DNA of 64,000 bases from CALMKX01 sp036274895. GTDB lineage: Bacteria > Acidobacteriota > Thermoanaerobaculia > Multivoradales > SZUA-115. A model generated the notes under the pieces. It saw only the letters and a program-made list of their open reading frames with translations, had not been told where the DNA came from and ran no database searches. Below, piece by piece: positions 25,437 through 34,341 of this stretch (its first letter is position 1; each line of letters opens with the position of its first letter). A program made the translations under genes and the position numbers. The stretch is from NCBI GenBank assembly GCA_036274895.1, contig DASUEU010000037.1:248001-312000 (forward strand), read 5' to 3'.

Positions 25437-26120
25437 GACCACCACCACGAACTCCCCCTTGAGCGAAGGCCGGGCGGCGAGGTTGGCTTCCAGCTCGGAG
25501 AGCCTGCCGCGCAGCACCTCCTCGTGGAGCTTGGTCAGCTCCCGGGCCACGGCGGCCGGGCGGTCGCCCAGCTCGGCACGGGCGTCGGCGAGGCTCGGCA
25601 GCAGGCGGTGGGGGGACTCGAAGAAGACCAGCGTATGGGGCAGGGCTGCGAAGGAGCGGTAGAAGGTGCGGCGCTTGCCCCCCCGGGGAGGCGGAAAGCC
25701 GGCCACGGTGAAGGGCAGCGGGGGCAGGGCGGAGACCAGCAGCGCGGCGAGGGCCGCCGAGGGCCCTGGAATGGCCTCGATGGTGGCACCGGCTGCCGCC
25801 GCTTCCCGCACCAGCAGGAAGCCCGGGTCGGACACCAGGGGCGTGCCGGCGTCGCTGACCACGGCGATCGTGCGCCCGGCTTCCAGCTCCGCCAGCAAGC
25901 GCGGCAGGCGCTGCCTCTCGTTGTGCTCGTGGAGGGAGACCAGGGGCCGCTTCACCCCCAGGTGGGCCAGCAGCGCTCCGGTCCGGCGGGTGTCCTCACA
26001 GGCCACCAGGTCCGCGGTCTCGAGGGCCTGGCGGGCGCGGGGGGAGAGATCGGCGAGGTTGCCGATGGGGGTCGCGACGAGGAGGAGCTTGCCGGCGGCC
26101 AAGGAGCCCGATGCTACCAT
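25383..26120 (-). CDS. rsmI: 16S rRNA (cytidine1402-2'-O)-methyltransferase
   Basis: RsmI uses S-adenosylmethionine to methylate C1402 in the 16S decoding centre. The 245-residue product has the tetrapyrrole-methylase fold: LLLVATPIGNLADLSPRA at the N-terminus, CEDTRRTGALLAHLGV, SLHEHNE, VVSDAGTPLVSDPG (SAM loop), AIPGPSAALAALLVSALP and ELTKLHEEVLRG. It is shorter than E. coli RsmI (286 aa) and lacks most of the C-terminal extension. The ATG at 26120 lies only seven bases from the divergent SurA-like start. Confidence 0.92.
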   Translation of the reverse strand: MVASGSLAAGKLLLVATPIGNLADLSPRARQALETADLVACEDTRRTGALLAHLGVKRPLVSLHEHNERQRLPRLLAELEAGRTIAVVSDAGTPLVSDPGFLLVREAAAAGATIEAIPGPSAALAALLVSALPPLPFTVAGFPPPRGGKRRTFYRSFAALPHTLVFFESPHRLLPSLADARAELGDRPAAVARELTKLHEEVLRGRLSELEANLAARPSLKGEFVVVVSGVGREARSDPAPPQDP

Positions 26121-26127
26121 CCGCCCG

Positions 26128-26850
26128 ATGCCCGCCTCCTTGCTCCTGGCCCTGCTCTCCGCCGTCGCCCTCACCGCGCCGGGCGCCGCCGAGGAGCCGG
26201 CCTGGACGGTGGAAGACCGCATCCTCGCCTCGGTGGACGGCGACCCGATCCTCGCCTCCGACGTCGAGCGGGCCCTGCGCCTGGGGTTGGGCGACCCCGC
26301 TCCCGAGGGCGAGGCCGAGGACGCCAAGCGGCGCCGGGTGCTCGAGGCCCTGATCGATGAGCGGCTGCGCTTCCACGAGGTCGACCGCTACGGCCTCGCC
26401 CGCGCCCCGGCCGAGGAGGTCGAGCGCCGCCTGGAGCAGACCCGGAGCGGCTTCGCCTCCGACGAGGAGTACCGCGCCTGGCTGGCCGGGCTGGACCTGA
26501 CGGAGGAGGGTCTCGGCCAGCTGATCGCCCGCCAGATCGTGCTCCTGACCTACGTCGAGGACCGGCTCTCCGCCCGCGTGCTGGTGACCCTCGACGACGT
26601 CCGTGCCTATTACGAGCAGAAGCTGGTACCCGCCCTCGTCGAGCGCCAGGCCGAGGTCCCGCCCCTGGAGGAGGTCCGCGAAGCGGTGCGAGCCGTGCTG
26701 CGCGAGGAGCGCCTCAATCGCGAGATCGAGCGTTGGACCGAGGAGCTCGAAGCCAAGGCCGACGTGGTGCGCCTGCCGCTCGACCGCGCCCGTCCCCTGC
26801 CGCCGCTGGTCGAAGTGCTCACGCCGCCACCGGCCAAGCCGCCGGGCTGA
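26128..26850 (+). CDS. SurA N-terminal-domain periplasmic protein
   Basis: The 240-residue protein has a signal peptide (about 1-20, LLLALLSAVALTAPGAA) and then the SurA/PpiD-type chaperone region: DRILASVDGDPILASDVERAL, AKRRRVLEALIDERLRFHEV, and long helices ending TLDDVRAYYEQKLVPAL. No parvulin isomerase domain is present, so it would act as a chaperone-like holder rather than a prolyl isomerase. The last residues are Pro-rich. It converges with the slt-like gene, 13 bases apart. Confidence 0.75.
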   Translation: MPASLLLALLSAVALTAPGAAEEPAWTVEDRILASVDGDPILASDVERALRLGLGDPAPEGEAEDAKRRRVLEALIDERLRFHEVDRYGLARAPAEEVERRLEQTRSGFASDEEYRAWLAGLDLTEEGLGQLIARQIVLLTYVEDRLSARVLVTLDDVRAYYEQKLVPALVERQAEVPPLEEVREAVRAVLREERLNREIERWTEELEAKADVVRLPLDRARPLPPLVEVLTPPPAKPPG

Positions 26851-26863
26851 AAAACCGGCCCCG

Positions 26864-29140
26864 CTACCTTGCCGGCGCTGGCGCCAGGCCGGGGTAGATC
26901 TCGCGGTAGTGGGCCCGGCTGGTCAGGACTTTGCGCACGTAGTTGCGGGTCTGGCGGAAGCCCACTTTGGAGTAGAACTCGGCGGGCTCCTTCGAACGGC
27001 AGTAGCCCAGCCAGACACGGGTCTGCTCCTCGCCGGCGTTGTAGGCCGCGGCCATGGCGTGCTCGGCACCGCCGAAGAGACGGGAGAGCTCGCCCAAGTA
27101 GGCCGAGCCGACGGTGATCGCGACCTCGGGCTGATAGAGCTCATCCGCGCGCAGATCGGGCCTCCCCATGCGTGGGCCGATGCGACGCACCAACGTCTGA
27201 GTGACCTGCATCAGGCCCCGAGCCGAGGCGGAGGAGAGGGCTTCAGGGTCGAAGCGGCTCTCTTCCCGCGCGATCGCCGCCACCAGGGCGGGATCGATCG
27301 CCTGCTCCCGGGCGCGGCCACGGAACGTCTCGGCGTACGGCAGCGGGTAGAGCAGCTCCTTCAGCTCGGAGGGGAGCAGCCGGAAGGGCAGGGCGGGGGG
27401 CACCCGCTCGGCCAGGATCTCGGCCACCAGCAGGGCCCGGCGGGTGTCCCCGTCGCGGGCGAGGAGACGGCCGGCGGTGAAGGAGAGGGACGGCTGGCCG
27501 GTGGGGAAATGCCGCTCGAGGGCCGGGGCGCCCTCGGCGAAGACGCCCAGAGCCAGGAGCCGCTCCTCCGCGCTCTGGGCGGGTGCCCGCCAGAGGCTCC
27601 ACTGCGCGGCCGGCACGATCGCTAGGCGGAGGAAGGCCGACGCTCCCGGCTCCCGGGTGAGCAACTTCGCGATCTGGATCAGGGCGGCCTGGCTCCTGGG
27701 GTGGCCCTCTCCGAGCAGAAGCACCGCGGCGCGCAGATCCCCGACGGCGGCGGAAGCGGCCAGCTGGCTGCCCAGGGCCTGGGCGAGAGGCACCAGCTCG
27801 GGCCGGGCGAGGCGCTCCCGCGCTTCCCGGGCAAAGGGGTCGTAGGGGTCGGCGAGCAGCACCCGCAGATAGGCGGCGACGGCGGCTTGCAGCTGGGCCT
27901 TCGCTTCCGCCAGTCGTCCCTGCCAATAGGACACCTCCGCGACCGATGCCTGCCCGGTGCGCTCGGCCTCCGCCAACCAGCCACCGGCCCGCTCGGCCTT
28001 CTGCTGCACCAGCTCGGAAGCGGCGAGAAAGAGCAGCGCGCGGGCGAGGTAGTCCTCACCGGGGCGTTGCCGGCGCAGCAGGTCGAGCAGAGCCAGGGCC
28101 GAGGGCTCGCTGCCGCCCAGCCACTCGAGGCGTAAGGCGGCGAGCAGGCTGGCGCCGCTCCATTCGCCACCGGGATCAGCCATGTGAGAGCGCCGGTAGG
28201 CGGCCGAGGCGGCGGTCCAGTCGTTGGCCAGCTCCCGGCAGCGAGCCAGCTGGTAGAGCACGTCGGCCTTGCGGTTGGCGTCCGGCGCGCGGTCGATCAG
28301 GGCGGTGAAAGCAGTGGCGGCAGGTAGGTAGAGACCGAGCCAGAAGTCGTTGCGGGCCCGGGCATAGCGCTGGACAAAGCTGCCTGGCGGGGCGGCGAGC
28401 AGAACCTGGTCCAGGAAGACGTTCGAGCGCGCGAACTCCCGATGCTCGTGGAGGGCAAGCCCCACCGCGGCAGCCAGCTCGAGGTCTTCGCGGCGCACCA
28501 GTCGATCCGCCGCGAAGAGGGCTGCCTGGTAGGCGGCCTCATCGGAGCGATTCTCCCGCAAGAGCCGCGTGGCCAGCGCGCGGGCCCGGTCCGCCTCGCT
28601 CTCGCGCAAGGCGCATTCAGCCCGGACGAGGCTGAGCAAGCGGCGCGGCCGCAGGGGCAGCCGGCTCTCGTCCACCCCTCCCAGGAGACGACAGTCACCG
28701 CCCCGGCCGAGGGAGCGCCGCAGCAGCCGGACCGCCCCCTCGAGGCCCGAGAAGCTGCCGCCAGCTGCCACCACCCGCGCCACCAGACCGGCCGCCATTT
28801 CGGGATGGCCTTGTCGCTCGTGCTCGAGGGCCAGATGGTAGTAGCCGTGGAGGGCCAGGCTTGGCACCGCGGAGATGGTGTTGAGCAGCGACGTGGCGCG
28901 GCTCTCGCGGCGACCCAGACGCTCCAGCAAGCGGGCTTCGAGATAGTCCAGGCCGAGCGCTCGGGCTGCCGGGTCGGCGGCGAGGAGGCGCTTCACCTCC
29001 GCCAGGGCGGCCTCGTCGTCCCCCTCGAGCTGCAGGTCGATGAGGGCGATGCGGGGGTCGGCCGCGGCCAGCGGCGCGACGGTCCAGAGCCAGGCGCAGA
29101 ACCCGGCGACAGGGATGGAGAAAGACCGATGCATGAGCAA
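26864..29140 (-). CDS. Lytic murein transglycosylase (Slt70-like)
   Basis: The 758-residue protein has a signal peptide (about 1-27), a long all-helical TPR-like superhelix (to about 600) and a C-terminal SLT domain. The catalytic Glu is E627 in AREESRFDPEALS; ARGLMQVTQTL, GSAYLGELSRLF and MAAAYNAGEEQTRVWL complete the lysozyme-like fold. It cleaves peptidoglycan glycan strands to give anhydromuropeptides in the periplasm. An alternative ATG two codons downstream (29134) is equally possible. It follows murA by 11 bases, so a cell-wall synthesis gene and a remodelling gene share a transcript. Confidence 0.92.
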   Translation of the reverse strand: MLMHRSFSIPVAGFCAWLWTVAPLAAADPRIALIDLQLEGDDEAALAEVKRLLAADPAARALGLDYLEARLLERLGRRESRATSLLNTISAVPSLALHGYYHLALEHERQGHPEMAAGLVARVVAAGGSFSGLEGAVRLLRRSLGRGGDCRLLGGVDESRLPLRPRRLLSLVRAECALRESEADRARALATRLLRENRSDEAAYQAALFAADRLVRREDLELAAAVGLALHEHREFARSNVFLDQVLLAAPPGSFVQRYARARNDFWLGLYLPAATAFTALIDRAPDANRKADVLYQLARCRELANDWTAASAAYRRSHMADPGGEWSGASLLAALRLEWLGGSEPSALALLDLLRRQRPGEDYLARALLFLAASELVQQKAERAGGWLAEAERTGQASVAEVSYWQGRLAEAKAQLQAAVAAYLRVLLADPYDPFAREARERLARPELVPLAQALGSQLAASAAVGDLRAAVLLLGEGHPRSQAALIQIAKLLTREPGASAFLRLAIVPAAQWSLWRAPAQSAEERLLALGVFAEGAPALERHFPTGQPSLSFTAGRLLARDGDTRRALLVAEILAERVPPALPFRLLPSELKELLYPLPYAETFRGRAREQAIDPALVAAIAREESRFDPEALSSASARGLMQVTQTLVRRIGPRMGRPDLRADELYQPEVAITVGSAYLGELSRLFGGAEHAMAAAYNAGEEQTRVWLGYCRSKEPAEFYSKVGFRQTRNYVRKVLTSRAHYREIYPGLAPAPAR

Positions 29141-29151
29141 GGCAGGTGGAG

Positions 29152-30414
29152 CTACCCGGTGGAGCGCTCGACCCGGCCCCCCAAACGCTGCAATTTGAGT
29201 TCCATCCGCTCATAGCCACGGTCCAGGTGGTAGATGCGATCGACCACTGTCTGACCCTCGGCCACCAGCCCGGCGAGCACCAGGCAGGCAGAGGCCCGCA
29301 GGTCGGTGGCCATCACCACGGTGCCGGAGAGGGGCGTCGGCCCGGCGACGCGGGCGAAGTGGCCCTCGACCCGCACGTCCGCGCCCATCCGGTTGAGCTC
29401 GGGGACGTGCTGGAAGCGGTTCTCGAAGACCGTCTCGCAGATCGTGGCGGTGCCTCGCGCCTGGGTCATCAGGGCGAGATACTGGGCCTGGAGGTCGGTG
29501 GGAAAGCCGGGGTGGGGGCCGGTGGTGATGTCGTGCGCGACCAGCTCACCGTCGCGGCGCACGCGCACCCAGTCGATGCCGGTCGTCACCTCCACACCGC
29601 ACTCGGTCAAGGGCCCGAGCAGGGGCGCCAGATCGGCCGGGTCGGCATTCTCGAGCACCACGTCGCCGCCGCTCAGGGCCCCGGCGATCAGGTAGGTGCC
29701 CCCCTCGATGCGATCGGCGATCACCCGGTGACGGACCCCACCGAGCGAGGCGACGCCCTCGACCGTGATGGTGTCCGTGCCGGCACCGTCGATCCTCGCC
29801 CCCATGGCAGCGAGCAGCCGGGCGAGGTCGGTCACCTCCGGCTCGCGGGCGCAGCCCTCGAGCACCGTGGTGCCTCGCGCCAGACAGGCGGCCATGAGGA
29901 CGTTCTCGGTGCCCGTGACGGTGGGGGTGGAGAAGCGGAAGCGCGCCCCTGTGAGCTGGGGGGCCCGGGCCTCGACGTAGCCATGCTCGAGGTGAACCTC
30001 GGCGCCCAGGGCCTCGAGCCCGGCCAAGTGCTGGTCGATGGGCCGCACCCCGATGGCGCAGCCACCCGGCAGCGACACCCTCGCGTGCCCGTAGCGGGCG
30101 AGCAGCGGCCCCAGCACCAGCACGCTCGCCCGCATGGTCTTCACCAGCTCGTAAGGGGCCTCCTCGGCCGAGCGTGGCACCTCGCCCGGCGAGAGGGTGA
30201 GGGCGCCGTCCGGCCCGTCGGTGGTCCCTACGCCCAGGTGCTCGAGCAGGCGACGGAAGGTGGCGATGTCTTGAACCCGGGGCACCCGCTCGAGGGTGGT
30301 GGGCTGGTCGGTCAAGAGCGAGGCGGCGAGGGCGGGCAGGGCGGCGTTCTTGGCCCCACTGGCGCGGACCCGGCCGAAAAGGCGCGTGGGGCCGGTGATC
30401 AGGAAGCGGTCCAT
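29152..30414 (-). CDS. murA: UDP-N-acetylglucosamine 1-carboxyvinyltransferase
   Basis: MurA transfers enolpyruvate from PEP to UDP-GlcNAc, the first committed step of peptidoglycan synthesis. The 420-residue product has the EPSP-synthase-type fold with SGAKNAALPALAASLL (19-34), the active-site Cys119 in LPGGCAIGVRPIDQHL, TVTGTENVLMAACLA, ADRIEGGTYLIAGA and GPHPGFPTDLQAQYLAL. Having Cys rather than Asp at that site predicts fosfomycin sensitivity. The ATG at 30414 is fixed by homology; the frame extends into prmC. It overlaps the prmC 3' end by 16 bases. Confidence 0.96.
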   Translation of the reverse strand: MDRFLITGPTRLFGRVRASGAKNAALPALAASLLTDQPTTLERVPRVQDIATFRRLLEHLGVGTTDGPDGALTLSPGEVPRSAEEAPYELVKTMRASVLVLGPLLARYGHARVSLPGGCAIGVRPIDQHLAGLEALGAEVHLEHGYVEARAPQLTGARFRFSTPTVTGTENVLMAACLARGTTVLEGCAREPEVTDLARLLAAMGARIDGAGTDTITVEGVASLGGVRHRVIADRIEGGTYLIAGALSGGDVVLENADPADLAPLLGPLTECGVEVTTGIDWVRVRRDGELVAHDITTGPHPGFPTDLQAQYLALMTQARGTATICETVFENRFQHVPELNRMGADVRVEGHFARVAGPTPLSGTVVMATDLRASACLVLAGLVAEGQTVVDRIYHLDRGYERMELKLQRLGGRVERSTG

Positions 30415-31268
30415 GAGGTGCGCTTTAGTACCACAACTCGCGGTTTGCCAGCGTAGTCCGCCCGCACCTCGACGAGCTCGCAGGGGGCGCCTGCAGCGAG
30501 AGCCAGAACCCCGTCCTGCTGGCCGTCGCCGATCTCGAAGGCGAGGAAGGCTCCAGGTCGGAGCGCACGCCCCGCGGCGATCAGCCGGCGGAAGAAGGCG
30601 AGGCCCCCCTCCCCGGCCCACAACGCGAGGGCCGGCTCGAAGTCGGTCACCTCGTGGGAGAGCCGAGCGCGGTCCTCCGGGGCGACGTAAGGAGGGTTCG
30701 ATACCAGGAGGTCGAAGCCGCCCAGGCTGAGGCCGTCGGTGCCGTCGGCGGCGAGGAAGCGCACCTGATCGCGAGCTCCCAAGGCACGGGCATTGGCGGC
30801 AGCCACGGCGAGGGCAGCCGGGGAGAGGTCCGTGGCCACCACCCGCGCCCCGGGCAGCTCGAGGGCGAGGGTGACGGCGAGGATGCCCGAGCCGGTGCCG
30901 ACGTCGAGCAGGCGAGGCGCCGGGGGCAAGGGCAGGGCCAGCACCGCTTCGATCAGGTGCTCGGTCTCGGGGCGGGGGATCAGAACGCGGCGGTCGACCC
31001 GGAACGAGCGCCCCCAGAGCTCCCGCCGCCCGAGCAGGTAGGCCACCGGCTCGCCGCGCAGTCGCCGTTCGAGGAGAACCTCGAAGCGGGCCGCGGCCTC
31101 GCCCGGCATGACCTCGTGGCCCCGGGCGATCACCTGGACCTCGCTCCAGCCGAGGACCTCGGCGGCCAGGAGGCGGGCCTCCCGGGTCGCGGGGGAGAAG
31201 GGGGCCGCGGCGAGGCGGGCCCGCGCCACCCGGACCCTCTCCTCGACGGTCGGTAGGGTCTCGCTCAC
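30399..31268 (-). CDS. prmC: Peptide chain release factor N5-glutamine methyltransferase
   Basis: PrmC methylates the GGQ glutamine of release factors, and prfA lies two genes upstream in the same operon. The 289-residue protein has an N-terminal helical domain, YLLGRRELWGRSFRVDRRVLIPRPETEHL, SAM-binding LDVGTGSG (121-128) and the catalytic NPPY (191-194). The start is GTG at 31268. ORF order prfA, S51 peptidase, prmC, murA resembles the common prfA-prmC-murA arrangement with one insertion. Confidence 0.95.
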   Translation of the reverse strand: MSETLPTVEERVRVARARLAAAPFSPATREARLLAAEVLGWSEVQVIARGHEVMPGEAAARFEVLLERRLRGEPVAYLLGRRELWGRSFRVDRRVLIPRPETEHLIEAVLALPLPPAPRLLDVGTGSGILAVTLALELPGARVVATDLSPAALAVAAANARALGARDQVRFLAADGTDGLSLGGFDLLVSNPPYVAPEDRARLSHEVTDFEPALALWAGEGGLAFFRRLIAAGRALRPGAFLAFEIGDGQQDGVLALAAGAPCELVEVRADYAGKPRVVVLKRTSWTAS

Positions 31269-31279
31269 GGCAAGGACCG

Positions 31280-32083
31280 CTAGTGAATGGTTGCGTCGTC
31301 GTCGAAGTCGGCCGTCCGCTCGCCGGGCATCAACAGGCTCTGCCGGAGGGACTGGCCACGGGAGCGGATCTCGACTAAGGGCTTGCGGAAAGGCTCGATC
31401 GAATGGTCGGGGTGGTAGGCGAAGCCGCCCCCCGCGGGGATCCCGAAGCCCCGCACGTGCTCGCCCAAGCGGATCACCGCTGCCTTCAAGCCCAGCCAGT
31501 CGTCGCCCTCCTCGTGGGCTCCCACCAGGTGCGGCAGGATGCGCAAGGTGTCGAGCAGCTCCCCGGCCCCGCGCACACCCCCGCCGCCCCAGCCGGCCAG
31601 GCCGAGCTGGACGGCCCCGGCCGAGACCCCCATCAGCAGGGCCCCCTCGTAGTAACGGCGGACCAGGATCTGTTTGAGGCCGTTCGCCTCGAAGGCGCGC
31701 CAGCCGCGCTCCACATCGCCACCGGAGAGCAAGATGAGGTCTGCGTCGTCGATGAACTCGAGATCCGCCGGCCCCAGCTCAGAGCGGATCTGGCGGCGCT
31801 CGCGGATCTCGACCTCGTCCATCGCCGCCTCGAACAGGGAGTAGTAGGCCGGGTCGTCACCGTTCGAGGCACCGACGTAGGCCGCCAGTGGCGAGCGGCG
31901 ACGCAGCCGCTCGCGCACGCCGGCGAGAAAGGGCCGGCCCTCCACTCGCCAGAACAGGAGTTGGCTGTCGGCGAGGAGGTAGACCGGCTGAACGGACTTG
32001 TCAGGGGTGGCGTACTCGAGGTGGAAGGGCTGCTCGCCGAGCGGCTCGAGCTCACCCGCCGGATCCTCCCCCAGCCGTTTCAC
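31280..32083 (-). CDS. Peptidase S51 / class I glutamine-amidotransferase-like protein
   Basis: The 267-residue cytoplasmic protein has ADLILLSGGDVERGW (114-128) and the nucleophile elbow GVSAGAVQLG with Ser154. This is the pattern of S51 peptidases (dipeptidase E and cyanophycinase). Substrates of the family are short peptides with N-terminal Asp or cyanophycin; the one here is unknown. The start overlaps the prfA stop as ATGA, placing a probable peptidase between the release-factor gene and its methyltransferase. Confidence 0.75.
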   Translation of the reverse strand: MKRLGEDPAGELEPLGEQPFHLEYATPDKSVQPVYLLADSQLLFWRVEGRPFLAGVRERLRRRSPLAAYVGASNGDDPAYYSLFEAAMDEVEIRERRQIRSELGPADLEFIDDADLILLSGGDVERGWRAFEANGLKQILVRRYYEGALLMGVSAGAVQLGLAGWGGGGVRGAGELLDTLRILPHLVGAHEEGDDWLGLKAAVIRLGEHVRGFGIPAGGGFAYHPDHSIEPFRKPLVEIRSRGQSLRQSLLMPGERTADFDDDATIH

Positions 32084-33165
32084 GCCGCAGTCCCCCGGGC
32101 CGCCTCCTCCATGCGTTGGGCCTCGAAGTGCGAGACCAGGGGCTCGATCAGGGGATCGAGATCCCCCTCGAGCACACGCTGGAGCTGGTGGACGGTCAAG
32201 CCGATGCGGTGGTCGGTGACCCGGCTTTGGGGGAAGTTGTAGGTGCGGATCTTCTCCGAGCGGTCGCCGCTGCCGACCATGCGCTTGCGCTCGGCGCTCA
32301 TCTGCGACTGCGCCTTCTCCTGCTCCAGCTCGAGCAGGCGAGTCTTGAGCACCCGCAGGGCCTTGGTCTTGTTCTTGATCTGGCTGCGTTCGTCCTGGCA
32401 GCTGACCACGATCCCGGAGGGCAGGTGGGTCAGCCGCACGGCCGAGTAGGTGGTGTTGACGCCCTGGCCGCCAGGTCCAGAGGCGCAGAAGCGATCGATC
32501 CGCAGATCCTTCTCGTCGACCTCGACCTCGACGTCCTCGGCCTCGGGCAGCACCGCCACAGTCACCGCCGAGGTGTGAATCCGTCCCGCAGCTTCGGTGG
32601 TCGGCACCCGCTGCACCCGGTGTACGCCACCTTCGAACTTGAGGCGGCTGTAGGCCCCGCGGCCCTCGATGATCGCCGAGACCTCCTTGATGCCGCCGAC
32701 CTCGGACTCGGAGAGGTCGATGATCTCGACGTCCCAGCCACGCAGCTCGGCGTAGCGGCTGTACATGCGGAACAGCTCGGCGGCGAACAGGCTGGCCTCA
32801 CCGCCGCCGGTGCCGGCCCGGATCTCGAGGACGACGTTGCGCTCGTCGTTCTCGTCCTTGGGGGTCAGCTCGACCCGCAACCGCTCCTCGAGCTGGGCGA
32901 CCTCCGCGCTGAGCCGGGTCTGCTCCTCGTGGGCCAGATCCCAGAGCTCGTCCCCACGCCCCATGGTGCCGAGCATCTCGGTGGTCTCGGCGAGCTGGCG
33001 GCTGGCTTCCTGGTGACGGTTGTAGAGACCGACGATCTCGGCGATCTCTGAGAGAGCCTTGGTGGTCTTGGTGTAGAGCTTGGAATCCGCCAGCGTCGCC
33101 GGGTCGGCGAGCTTGGCGGTCAGATCCTGGTGAGTGGTCTTGAGGCGAGCCAGCTGCTCGAGCAT
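32080..33165 (-). CDS. prfA: Peptide chain release factor 1
   Basis: RF1 terminates translation at UAA and UAG. The 361-residue protein carries LEIRAGTGGGEASLFAAELFRMY, the codon-reading PxT motif as PTT in HRVQRVPTTEAAGRIHTSA (RF2 would have SPF), and the hydrolysis GGQ in CASGPGGQGVNTTYSAVR. RTYNFPQSRVTDHRIGLT near the C-terminus is also typical. It lies 93 bases downstream of rpmE. Confidence 0.97.
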   Translation of the reverse strand: MLEQLARLKTTHQDLTAKLADPATLADSKLYTKTTKALSEIAEIVGLYNRHQEASRQLAETTEMLGTMGRGDELWDLAHEEQTRLSAEVAQLEERLRVELTPKDENDERNVVLEIRAGTGGGEASLFAAELFRMYSRYAELRGWDVEIIDLSESEVGGIKEVSAIIEGRGAYSRLKFEGGVHRVQRVPTTEAAGRIHTSAVTVAVLPEAEDVEVEVDEKDLRIDRFCASGPGGQGVNTTYSAVRLTHLPSGIVVSCQDERSQIKNKTKALRVLKTRLLELEQEKAQSQMSAERKRMVGSGDRSEKIRTYNFPQSRVTDHRIGLTVHQLQRVLEGDLDPLIEPLVSHFEAQRMEEAARGTAA

Positions 33166-33258
33166 GGGATCGGTCTCGGGTTCTCGGCGTTTCGCAGGGA
33201 GCGCCCGCAGCCGAGGGGAACCTGGACCGCGGGCGCGACGGAGGCCCCGAGCGGCCCG

Positions 33259-33468
33259 CTAAGCGGTGGCGGCCTTACCGTAACGCCGCTGGAAGCGCTC
33301 GACGCGGCCGGCGGTGTCGATCAGCTTCTGCTTGCCGGAGAAGAAGGGATGGCACTCGCTGCAGATCTCGAGTCGCAGCTCGTGCTTGGTGGAGTGCGTC
33401 TCGAAGGTGTTGCCGCAGGCGCAGACCACGGTGACGTAGTGCAGGGTCGGATGGATGTCGGCCTTCAC
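33259..33468 (-). CDS. rpmE: 50S ribosomal protein L31 (zinc-binding form)
   Basis: The 69-residue product starts at GTG 33468 (MKADIHPTLHYVTVVCACGN). The four zinc ligands are present as CAC near 16-18 and CSEC near 37-40, so this is the C+ form. FETHSTKHELRLEICSECHPF and GRVERFQRRYG are typical. The same frame is open to 33597 but homology starts at 33468; the Shine-Dalgarno is weak (GGGAAG). It probably leads the prfA operon. Confidence 0.93.
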   Translation of the reverse strand: MKADIHPTLHYVTVVCACGNTFETHSTKHELRLEICSECHPFFSGKQKLIDTAGRVERFQRRYGKAATA

Positions 33469-33665
33469 GGTCGTATCTTCCCAAGGGTAGTGGGTTTGCC
33501 CGCCGTCTCTAGGCGGCCCGGAACCCGTAACCATAGAACAGGAGGGGAGATTCCCGCAAGAGCACCTGGCCCAGGCTCGGACGGCGGTCTGGGCCAATCG
33601 GAGGCCGACACCAAGGGGATTGTCGTCGGCACAGCCATGACGCGGCGCGTCATACTCTCGGGAGG

Positions 33666-33944
33666 ATCCGGTCCTTCGCAGATCGCGAGACCGAGCAGGT
33701 CTTCGAAGGCGTGGGCTCCCGGCGGTTGCCTCCGGACATCCAGCCGACCGCCCGTCGCAAGCTGAGGATGCTCAACAACGCCGCGACACTCGAGGATCTC
33801 CGCGTGCCGCCTGGCAACCGGATCGAGCCACTGAAGGGTCAGCGCAGTGGGCAGCACAGCATCCGGATCAACGACCAGTGGCGGGTGTGCTTCCGTTGGC
33901 TCGAACGGGATGCCCACGAGGGCGAGATCGTCGACTATCACTGA
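33666..33944 (+). CDS. higB: HigB-like (RelE/ParE superfamily) toxin with damaged start
   Basis: From 33666 the frame reads IRSFADRETEQVFEGVGS, ARRKLRMLNNAATLEDLRVP, PLKGQRSGQHSIRINDQWRV and ends CFRW...VDYH. This is the complete HigB/GraT mRNA-interferase family sequence apart from the initial Met. The codon where family members have ATG (33663-33665) is AGG. The first usable start is GTG at 33711, which would drop the first 15 residues. The gene may therefore be inactive, use a non-standard start, or reflect a base error. The antitoxin follows 13 bases downstream, in the usual toxin-first higBA order. Confidence 0.65.
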   Translation: MRSFADRETEQVFEGVGSRRLPPDIQPTARRKLRMLNNAATLEDLRVPPGNRIEPLKGQRSGQHSIRINDQWRVCFRWLERDAHEGEIVDYH

Positions 33945-33957
33945 GGACGCAACCATC

Positions 33958-34260
33958 ATGAGCGACCGACTCTCCAACATCCACCCCGGCGAGGTGCTCC
34001 TGGAGGAGTTCTTGAAGCCCCTGGGGCTGAGCCAGAACCGGCTGGCGCGCGAGATCAAGGTCCCGGCCCGCCGGGTCAACGAGATCGTCCTCGGCAAGCG
34101 GGCGATCTCCCCGGACACGGCACTGCGGCTCGCTGCCTTCTTCGGGACCTCGGAGCGCTTCTGGCTCGGGCTCCAACTCGACCACGATCTGGAAGAAGCC
34201 CGGCTGCAGCTGGACCCCGTCGCCCTGAAGGGGATCCGCCGCCTCTCGACCGCGGCCTGA
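33958..34260 (+). CDS. higA: HigA-family antitoxin
   Basis: The 100-residue protein is an XRE-type helix-turn-helix antitoxin: NIHPGEVLLEEFLKPLGLSQNRLAREIKVPARRVNEIVLGKRAISPDTALRLAAFFGTSERFWLGLQ is the HigA/VapI core. It should bind and neutralise HigB and repress the operon. ATG 33958 is chosen because homology starts at SDRLSNIHPGE; GAGGAC lies upstream. It remains intact although its partner toxin lacks a normal start codon. Confidence 0.9.
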   Translation: MSDRLSNIHPGEVLLEEFLKPLGLSQNRLAREIKVPARRVNEIVLGKRAISPDTALRLAAFFGTSERFWLGLQLDHDLEEARLQLDPVALKGIRRLSTAA

Positions 34261-34341
34261 GAGTGCGAGTCGATCACTGGTGAAATCAAGACCACATCAG
34301 CGGGAAGCAGAGGACCCAATGCTGGCGCCCCCAGGCCTGCT

